Shown: positions 8,846-17,082 of the stretch, piece after piece
Layout of the letters: every line of letters starts with the position of its first letter
How positions within the stretch are numbered: position 1 is the first letter of the stretch
NCBI GenBank assembly: GCA_030272585.1
Contig: BSYQ01000007.1
Coordinates: forward strand, 3,538,001-3,602,000
Source: Bryopsis sp. KO-2023
Taxonomy: Eukaryota; Chlorophyta; Ulvophyceae; Bryopsidales; Bryopsidaceae
Direction: 5' to 3'
DNA length: 64,000 bases
Notes under the pieces: generated by a model
The model's input: the letters and a program-made list of their open reading frames with translations, nothing else
Told to the model about the DNA's origin: nothing
Databases searched by the model: none
Position numbers and translations under genes: made by a program

Positions 8846-10660
8846 ATGGCTGCCGACACACCCGCCGCAATTATTGCGAGGTTGGAAGCGGAGGTAGCTC
8901 AAAAAGAAGAGGAGCTGCAGCACTTTGTTACGACCGCAGAGGAGGTGCTGCAGAACAATGAGGCCTTAACCCGGCAGCTCACAGAGTTGAGTGACCGGAC
9001 GAAAGCAGCTGAGGCTGCGAAGGAGGCAGCGGAAAAAGCCAAGGATAAGGCGGAGGCGGAAAAGAAAGAAGCGGAGGACAAGACTAAGGTCTTGGAAGAA
9101 AAATTGGAAGCCATGAAGCTGAAGAAGCAGCGGTTCCAATCTCACGTGATGGCTAACCATCGTGAGAATGACCTCCGCAAGCAAGCTCTCGGGGGAATAG
9201 TGGATCGATTTACCGCGGTAGAGGAAACGCTGCAGCGAGCTGTAGCAACCGCGTGGAGTGCAGCAGCCAACAACCTTGAGAAGGAATTGGCAGAACAAGA
9301 GCTGCAGATCGATTTGCTGGGAGAGTCCCTCAGAGACGGCTCTGAAAGACTTCAAGTGCAGAGCGAAACAACGGACAAGATGCTGCGTTTGAACCCGGCG
9401 GTACCAGCACCACGGGTACGCGAAGAACTGGATCGCCAAGTCCAAGTTCTGTTGTCAAACGCAACACTTGATCTGGAACCGTCCAAGGACGATGATACGG
9501 GAGGCTCAAGCAAGGGCAAGGGGAAAGGGAAAAACAAACGCCCAAGCTCGCCGTGTAGGGATGAAGATCCACACGGAAAGAGAAGGCGAGAGGACGGTGA
9601 CGATGAAGGTGGTGAGCCACCGAGGGATCGTATGCCTGGAGATGCAGCAAGAGCCAACTTGTTACTCAAGTTAAAGGCTGCCGCATTAAAGACTCCAGCA
9701 CCCTCACAACCAGCACCAACAGTTCAGACTCCCGGAGATGAGGCTACCGCAATAGCACCGGGGGAGGACTTATTCGACATGAGAGAGGAGGAGCTTTTGG
9801 ACTTGGATTTTAACGAAGAAATTGACTTCGGCAGTCCACCTCCTAGGCTCGAAGGTCCTAGTTCTGAACTGGAGGACGGGGAAATAAGGAATGATGAAGG
9901 GCCAAGCCAGGTGACAGAGGTTCAGCGTGCGGTCCATCCACCGTTGGAGTTAGCTCCAACAGAAGCAGCACTTCGGGCTTTCCGAGAAAAGGTTAAGCTC
10001 AGAAGACTAAGGGCGGCTGCTCAGGACAAAGTGGATGCTGCACCCAGCGAAGTGAACCTGTCACGGGAGGATATCGAAGAGGCTTGCAACCCCATCACTG
10101 CGTCAGAGAAATGGCCGAAGGTCCAATATACTAACCCCAGGGACCGAGCCTTGCAAAATTACCGCGGCAACCGGCACTTTCACGAGTTGCCCATGTGCAT
10201 TTGGTGCGGGAGAAGCCCAATGCAAGCAAGTGCTCAGCGGCTGACGCAGAAGAAGTATTCCGTCCTTCCTTGTGGGTATCACCTCGTGTGTGATGCTCAT
10301 TGGTTGGCATACTCGATGCTGGGGCGCATCGTCACGGCGGTCCAAAAAGTCGCGGAAGTGGACAACAAGTCCATCGCCACCGTCTCCCCATTCTCTCTAC
10401 CTGCCCATATGTTGAAGCTGACACGCTCGACGTTCGAAGAAATCCCTCCGTTCCCGGCTGAGCACGAGAAGTTGCCACACTGCAACATGTGTGTGAAGTG
10501 GCAGCTCAAGGTGTCCGGCATCACAAGGGATCTGCCATTCCTTAAGTCCAAGAGGGTGGCTGCCGCATTTGATCCCTGTGTCCGGTATCGTGCAGTGCAG
10601 CAAGCGCATGCGCAGGAGCAGCGTGCTATTCAGCAAGCGCAAGCGCAGGAACAGCGTTAA
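8846..10660 (+). CDS. Accessory ORF3 in env position; coiled coil plus RING-like Cys/His cluster
   Basis: 604 aa from the first in-frame ATG (ACATAATGG). Residues about 10-185 are rich in Ala/Glu/Lys heptads, a strong coiled-coil. About 220-250 has two basic clusters (KGKGKGKNKRP, GKRRRED) that could be nuclear localisation signals. An acidic middle follows (DLFDMREEELLDLDFNEE). Near 450-550 a Cys/His array has spacing C-x2-C-x21-C-x2-H-x2-C-x2-H-x60-C-x2-C, close to a RING-type cross-brace but with a long last spacer. The C terminus is a decapeptide-like repeat (QQAHAQEQR, QQAQAQEQR). There is no signal peptide or membrane segment, so it is not an envelope protein. Function unknown; a zinc-binding nuclear cofactor or ubiquitin-ligase-like role is inference only. 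Confidence 0.85.
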   Translation: MAADTPAAIIARLEAEVAQKEEELQHFVTTAEEVLQNNEALTRQLTELSDRTKAAEAAKEAAEKAKDKAEAEKKEAEDKTKVLEEKLEAMKLKKQRFQSHVMANHRENDLRKQALGGIVDRFTAVEETLQRAVATAWSAAANNLEKELAEQELQIDLLGESLRDGSERLQVQSETTDKMLRLNPAVPAPRVREELDRQVQVLLSNATLDLEPSKDDDTGGSSKGKGKGKNKRPSSPCRDEDPHGKRRREDGDDEGGEPPRDRMPGDAARANLLLKLKAAALKTPAPSQPAPTVQTPGDEATAIAPGEDLFDMREEELLDLDFNEEIDFGSPPPRLEGPSSELEDGEIRNDEGPSQVTEVQRAVHPPLELAPTEAALRAFREKVKLRRLRAAAQDKVDAAPSEVNLSREDIEEACNPITASEKWPKVQYTNPRDRALQNYRGNRHFHELPMCIWCGRSPMQASAQRLTQKKYSVLPCGYHLVCDAHWLAYSMLGRIVTAVQKVAEVDNKSIATVSPFSLPAHMLKLTRSTFEEIPPFPAEHEKLPHCNMCVKWQLKVSGITRDLPFLKSKRVAAAFDPCVRYRAVQQAHAQEQRAIQQAQAQEQR

Positions 10661-10839
10661 GGAGGAGGGAAAAGGAGTTATCGTCGACCAAGTGTGTGCG
10701 TGCAGCAGCTGTCAGAGACGTCAGAGCAAGAGACAGGTCCAAGACAGTTGGGTGTGGGTATGGGAGTGGGTGAGTTTTGTGTTTGTGTTTTTGTGTTTTT
10801 GTTTTTCTTTGTGTTTTGGTGTGCGTGGGCGCCCACTTT

Positions 10840-10855
10840 TTGCGGGGGGGGCGTA
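10840..10855 (+). promoter_or_regulatory. Polypurine tract candidate
   Basis: A run of eight G in TGCGGGGGGGGCG directly precedes the 3' LTR, where plus-strand DNA priming occurs. It is interrupted by a few pyrimidines near the LTR junction. Confidence 0.55.
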
Positions 10856-11275
10856 TGTTAGTCTTTTAGCGCTATACGAGGTAGTTTGGGATAGAGCCGA
10901 GGGTGGCTGACGCATGTGGGTTCACGAGTAAGACAGATTAGACCCAGAGTTTGGGGCATGCGTCAGCGTACTACACTTAGGGGTACTTAAGAGGCCCACT
11001 CGTTGTTTTGACGTTCACTTTACTTTGTAAGAACTCGGGATTCGTGGGATTGGTGTGTTCCCGCTTGTGTGTGTGTTTGTGTGTGTGTGTGTTAAGTGTT
11101 TGCCTGACGCAATCACTTCCCAACCCAAGTGCTCTAGTAGCGTTCACAACCGCGCTAGCTAGAGAGTTGTCTAAACCAACAAACCCCACAAGTATACTTG
11201 CGTTAGCCAGCAAGTTATCACGAATCCAATCAATACAGCCGACCACTATTGCGTCACCCACAAGCTTCACTATCA
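10856..11275 (+). repeat. 3' LTR of the chromovirus
   Basis: 420 bp, indistinguishable by eye from the 5' LTR; ends TATCA and is followed by the CCAAC target duplication at 11276-11280. Confidence 0.96.
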
Positions 11276-11869
11276 CCAACACAGAACCAACAAATTCAAA
11301 TGTAATTACATTGCTTATAAGCAAGAATTCCTGAAATTTTGAGCCTGATTGAAGCATGAATGCCAGGAAATCGAGAGTTTTGCCTGGGCCTCTTGATATC
11401 AAGAGACACATGCATGTGTTTTGGGATCCATCCATATGGATGGATCCCATCTCATAACTACATTTCTTTCATAGCCACAGACGGAGCATTGCTATCTGGC
11501 ATAATTTTGCTGATGCATCCTGATCTGTCTTTTTGTTGGTGGGGGGATTGTTTGATTTTATCTCTCCTACACAATGTAATTGATGTTTGTTTGTTTGTTG
11601 TTTGATTTTGTTCTGCGATGATGATTTTGATCGATTGTTTTCTGGGCGTCTCCTCCAATTTTTTGTGTGAGACCTTCCTTCCACCTTCCTTCAAAACAAG
11701 TGAGTCTAGTGGACTGCCCCCTCAGTCGAGTCTCCAAGTAAGAACTCACATCATGTGAGTTCAAGAAATATTTCAATTCTTGTTCTTCTGACTCGTAGAA
11801 GCCCACCAGAAAGCGATACGCCTGCTTGGCAGAAAAGGCAAAGAACTCACTACGAAAATCGAATTGGAA
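11276..11869. other. Intergenic, upstream of the Cys-rich gene
   Basis: No gene recognised. It includes a short GGATCCATCC/GGATGGATCC palindromic stretch near 11427-11450. A segment at about 11563-11602 (ACACAATGTAATTGATGTTTG) resembles 14712-14745 (CACAATGTAATTTATGTTTG), a dispersed low-copy similarity. Confidence 0.35.
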
Positions 11870-13716
11870 ATGAATCCGCGGGTGGCGGCTGCGTCGCTGA
11901 TCATCCTGCTATCCCTGGGCAGCGAAATATCCGCACAAACAAATGGTGAGTTCGGGTTTGATCGCCGCGTCGGGAAGAGTTGAGGTGTTGAACGCTCTCG
12001 AACCTGGCGGCGGGAAAAAAATTCGAATCCGGCGATAAATTCCCGCGCGACGAGTGTGATCGCTGTCGATTTTTGAAATGTTGTTTGGTGGATTAACGGA
12101 TTCATGAAGTCACCAGCTGTGTGATTTTCTTTCCAGATGAGTTGTTGGACGAATGCGTGAATGTGGGAAAGGCGGCGGGGCTGACTGCGGTTTCACAAGG
12201 GTGCCAAGCCGTGAAGGACAAATGCCCGCAAGGAACGTTCGAAAGAACTGCGTTGGAAAACAATCAGCTTTTTCCTGATCGTACGTGTGAAAATGTTGCT
12301 CAACTAGAAGTCCATATCAGATCAATTTTCGCAAAAGCACCGAGTTCAGCATCAGTGTTGATTTGCTTGCACATGGTGCTCCCCAAGTTCGAGGGGCTTA
12401 TATGTTGCTGCCCTGTTGCACTGGGTTTATTTATAATTATTTGTATTTATAATTATTCATGATTATTTACAGATCCTCGAACAGGTAAACCGGCTTTACT
12501 TTGACCGAAATTTTTTGGTATTCATTCATGTTTTTATCAGGTTTACTATGTTTCATTTGTCCAACAAATTTACATACACTTTGAGAATTATTTTTTGTAC
12601 CTGTTTAATTTTTGGGCATCAATCAGCGTTATTTTTCTTAACCTCATGCAGTCTTACTTCCCGGCTTGGTCCGAGATACTTGCAAAACTCTCTACGAAAC
12701 AGCCTGCCGGAGGGCAGCCACGGAGCAAATTAATGCTGGGGCTGCTGACGATGAGGTACCCGCTGCATCGCTGTTCTGGGTCGAAATTCTTTTTTCATAT
12801 TGGTTTGGGATATTTCTATAAATGCTTTTCACAGAAAACAGAGAACTGATGTCGAATGAAAATCCCCTCCCCCCCCTGCAATTCCTTTAGCGGTTGCTTT
12901 AAAGATTCAGAATGAATGCTTCGAGAATGTTACGGTGTTCGCAGTGTTTGGACATCCTTCTGAAAGGGCCCAGTAAGGGTGCAGCAGAGTGTAACAGCAT
13001 GACGGCAGCTGTGGCCATTTTCAAAGCTGGTTTGACCAGTTGCAGTAATTTCCCAGATGGGCTGGTCGATAACCAAGAAGTAGGCATGATTGTCCAAGTT
13101 GCAAGTAATCTCTTTCCTTCGGTCTTTGCTCTTTGCTGGAGGTTGTTTCGCCTTTTTTGTTTCCGTATGGAGAATCTGCCGCAGACGCTTTGTTTTTTTA
13201 AAGGAAATATGTATGCAACCGGTTCTCAAAAAGAGACGGTGTCCATTACATGCACTGCCCTTCTTCCCAGGAGCTACATACTGACCTTTATTATTGGTAA
13301 CCTGATTTTGTCCTCGAAGAATATTCCCCCCCCCCCTCCTCGGTGTCTCTTCTTTCTGTGAAGTCCCAGGTTTCTGTCAGATTTCTGTGCAGTGAGCAGC
13401 ATGCTTTCCTTTCAAGAATGGCAAAACAGCCACAAAAGGTCCACATTAAAAAAACTCACCTTGTGTCGAAGTCCAGAAATCTCTGTTGTTTCTTGAAGCC
13501 TTAGTTTTTCTGTGTGTGTTTCAATAGGGCCCTTGTGCGTGTGCGGAGGACGGGGTGAGCAACGGTATAGACACCGGTCGACCAGGATGCAAAGAGCATG
13601 GGAAAATTTTTGGCGATCCTGGTTTCTTTTGTTACGTGGTTTCACCGAGCGAATGCCAGGGTGTGAGCATGACTGAGTCCACAAAATTTCCGACTGCTTT
13701 TTGGAAGGACTGCTAA
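11870..13716 (+). CDS. Secreted cysteine-rich protein (multi-exon)
   Basis: Exons 11870-11945, 12137-12280 and 12652-12755 join in phase. A fourth lies at about 12891-13079, and the last, 13528-13716, ends TGC TAA. The N terminus (MNPRVAAASLIILLSLGSEI) is a clear signal peptide. The mature protein has regularly spaced Cys, and the last exon has the pattern CAC..DG.SNGIDTGRPGC, FCYVVSPSEC and FPTAFWKDC. I recall similar C-terminal cysteine modules in secreted algal and oomycete proteins but cannot name a family. Exon 4 does not read through in one frame: a plausible frame from 12911 (QNECFENVTVFAVFGH) meets TAA at 12974, while the frame that reaches the 13079 donor is shifted by one. This suggests a one-base error, a missed small intron, or a damaged gene. 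Function unknown; probably an extracellular or wall protein. Confidence 0.65.
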
Positions 13717-13935
13717 TGATGGCATCATATATATATATATATATATGAATTGTAAAAAAATGGAAAAGACGGCAGGAGCAAAGGACGAAGAAGTTTTGGA
13801 CATTTATTTCCTCCACAGAATCCCCAACTGCTTTTTGGAAGGACTGGTAATGATGGATCATTGAATTGTAAAAAAATAGAAAAGGCGGTAGGGCCGAAGG
13901 AAGAAGAATTTTTGGGTGTATATTTCTCGTGCTGC
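13693..13935 (+). repeat. 134-bp tandem duplication of the 3' end of the Cys-rich gene
   Basis: ACTGCTTTTTGGAAGGACTG at 13693 recurs at 13827. The following GTAATGATGG, GAATTGTAAAAAAAT, GGAAAAG(A/G)CGG and GAAGAAG blocks recur in order. The first copy carries the gene's last codons and an (AT)n run; the second copy has diverged and is non-coding. Confidence 0.8.
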
Positions 13936-16400
13936 AGGTGCATCAGTTTGTCAAAAATTTGTACACATGGGGTGGGTTTGGGAAGATTTGATGTAAATTA
14001 GTGACAGGGAAACAAAAATTTGATTTATGAGTGCTGCTGCCGCTTCTGGGGCCTTTTGTTTCACAAGCACTTTTGTTTTATTTTTTTCACTGGAAATTCC
14101 TTTTTTTTTCCCTTTTTCATGGGAGATGCCTTTTTCTGCCATATACATTGTGATACCCTGTCAGCAACAGTGTTGCAAAGTTTGTTGGGACACCCTTTGA
14201 TCCTTCTTGGAATTGTGGGTTGAAACTATTTGCGGAGTTTGATGAAATATGAACCAGGTTTCCTCGTGTGTAATGCATTGTTTTCGTTTGGTTTGGGTGG
14301 CTTCGATACAAAAAAATTGTAAAAAGGAATGTACACATTTGCATGGATAGGCAAAGATGAAATATGAAATAAAATCTTTTTTGGTGATTCTGGCATCTCT
14401 TGCCAACCCTCCTAATCCCAACGAAAAGGTATCAACCTAAATCATCTTATATACCCCTCTTATATACTGGAAAAAAAAATGCAACACTGAAAAAGAAATG
14501 CAACACACTGTGCCTGTTTTTCGATCCAGGACAGTTTCTTATTGATTGGCCGGGCCCAAAAATGTTATTTTCGAGTATTTCAGTACATCCATCCGGACTT
14601 CTTTCTCATCGTTCAAGAACCGATAATTTTGAAACAGCAAAAAGCAGTAGACTTTTCTTTTGCTCCAGGATTCCCATGCCGGGTGCATACATGGGAGAAC
14701 GGCGATTCTCCTCCACAATGTAATTTATGTTTGTTTCTTTGTATACATGGGTCTGACCCCAGAGATCGTTACATATAGGATCCAGGCGTGCGAAACCCCA
14801 CACAAATGTTCTAAATTCTGCTGGAGTGCCAGAATTCCAAAATGCAGCTTGAAAGCATGACTCATCCCCATCCCACAAACGTTTTAAAATAGAAGAATTT
14901 TGCGTTCTTTCGACAACACAAGGATGGACCCCATCCGAACACTGGCAAACAAAGCCTCTCAAAAAATCCAGTCTGCAGATTCCAAAAAGCCAGCCCTCCA
15001 CAAGTCTTTGAAACATCAATAATAGAAAAATAGCAGCTTGTCCCTTTTGCACATTCTGAGCTGGTGCTGCTCAACCCTTTTACAAAAATAATGAAACCCT
15101 TCCCCCTATCCACCAAAAACTTCTCTCCGCTTCAATAAATTCAGTCAGATTTGAATCTAACACGAATCAAAGAATTGGTTCTGATTTAGGGTGAAAATTG
15201 TGTGTGCTCCTGATTTATTCTTAAAATCCTTCCCAATTTTCTCTCAATTTTTTGCTGCGAAATTATCTCTGGGGACAAAATGTTCTGAGAAATTTTATCT
15301 CTGGGGACAAAATGTTCTGAGAAATTGTGGGGTTGCACCAAGCAAGGATCGTGTTTGTCTGACCCAGATTTGGGAAAACGCAGATTGAGGTGGGTCACTC
15401 CAGATTTCCAAATTCCATATCTGCTGCAGGAAAGTGGGTGATGCTGGAACTGAAGGAAACAGAAACAGAAATTACATGTTGGAACTGAAGGAGATCATTC
15501 ACAATTATGCTGGTCGATGTCTGCATTCCTCCACCTTACCCAAGGCAGGATCAGTTATAGCTAATTAGTTAGAGGGGTGGTGATTCGCTTGGACAATTCA
15601 CCATGGTAGTCAAGCCGATTGCAGCATTGATTTTTTGATCATCAACAATGCTGATCGAACAGCATTGCCATTCACTCCCAACCACATCGCAGCTACCACG
15701 ACCATTCACAATTGCTTTCACTGGTGCGCCAGTTTTGTTGAAGACAAGCCTCCACAGAAGTGAACATCCGAAGTGTTCATTTTTGGCTTCTTTTACATTC
15801 TTTGTTCATTGCTTACTATTTACCCATACGTTAAAGCACCATCCGAATCCAGACAAAAAAAAGTGGAAACAGCCCCCCAAAACCAAAATATGAAGCAAAC
15901 ATGACAAATCCTCGACCTACTCAATTCTACTGTTCTTTTTTTTGTATTTTTTTGAACCGTCCTTTACAGCTCAGTCCTTCTCGTGTTGTCCACCACCCTC
16001 TCTTTCAAACGATATGGAATCTATATCCCCAACAGCACCATTAATCGGAGGCGTTTTTTCCTCGACTCTGGTTGATCTGGCTTGAACTCCTTTTTGCTCG
16101 TCACTTCGGCATCCGAAGGCATTTTTTTCTGTTTCTTGTTTTGCCTTAAAGTGTTTTGAGTGTGGTGTCTGTCGAATCCACAGGGCTCCGAATTCTCCCC
16201 ATCCACACATTCAGAGAAGGAGGGTCTGCAAGGCAAGCAAGAAAACACACAATCCAATCTTGTCTCAAAGGCAGGATCTGACCGGCTTCATTTGGGAATT
16301 CTTGAAAACTCCATAAAATTATTTATTTTCTCTCGTTCTTTAAAATATAAACTGTTTCAAGAAAATACTGAATGATCAGAAGTGATGTGGGGGCAGCCTT
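13936..16400. other. AT-rich gap with no recognised gene
   Basis: No protein family or splice-consistent frame was recognised on either strand. A 32-bp direct repeat (TTATCTCTGGGGACAAAATG...) occurs twice in tandem at about 15263 and 15295. Confidence 0.4.
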
Positions 16401-17082
16401 GGTTGTCGAGAAGAAGAAGAAAAAATTTGAACAACAACAACAACAAAACCACCATTGAAGTCTTTTAAGAATCCTAATTTTCGACCTTCTCTTCGCTCGT
16501 TTTTGTTTAACCAGGGAGCTGATCGTCGGCATCATGTAACGCTTGGACACCGTCACGGTGTCCACGTGACAAGCTTCCTCAAGAACCCCATCAAACGGGT
16601 CATGATAGCTCTCCCTTCCGGTCGTCGATCCATCATCGATCGACGATACAGCTATATAGCGTCTCTCCAGAGGGCTTTTCATGCGGTGACTGCGACCAGC
16701 TTTCGGCATCCCGTGAACGATCACCTACAACGCAACCCAGTAGTAGATTTCAACGAAGGGTTTTTCTTCGACGAACCAACCTGAAACGTCAGTTTCAGCA
16801 CACACTGGTGTGTGCGTTTTTTTATCGGTGTAAAATTTTTCGATTCATGCGAATTTGGGAAAGACGAAAAACAAGCGAATGATTTCGCCTCCAGCTCTTT
16901 CTGCGAACACCCATTCGTTGCGACTTTGTTCCACCGGCGCTGAGGAATGGTGGACCCACAACCCCCCACACACACACCTCCAATTGGGAAGTCTACACAC
17001 TTCTTTTTCAGTCGATAGCCACCAAGGGAACGGAAACAGAGGTGAGGTTCACGCAGCCGTTATTTAACGTCCTGCTTTTAGG

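Larger units (their letters stand above)
1182..11275 (+). mobile_element. Complete Ty3/gypsy chromovirus LTR retrotransposon
   Basis: A 10.1-kb element bounded by two 420-bp direct LTRs that start TG and end CA. It is flanked by a CCAAC duplication (1177-1181 and 11276-11280). In order it carries LTR, a primer-binding-site candidate, gag, pol (protease, reverse transcriptase, RNase H, integrase, chromodomain), a third ORF in the env position, a G-rich polypurine tract and LTR. The order RT-RNaseH-integrase and the C-terminal chromodomain define a chromovirus. All three ORFs are intact and I see no difference between the LTRs by eye, so insertion was recent and the element may be active. The third ORF is the unusual part, since most chromoviruses have only gag and pol. 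Confidence 0.96.

Noticed and set aside
8846-10660. Envelope (env) protein
   Set aside because: Position fits, but there is no signal peptide, no transmembrane helix and no fusion-peptide-like segment.
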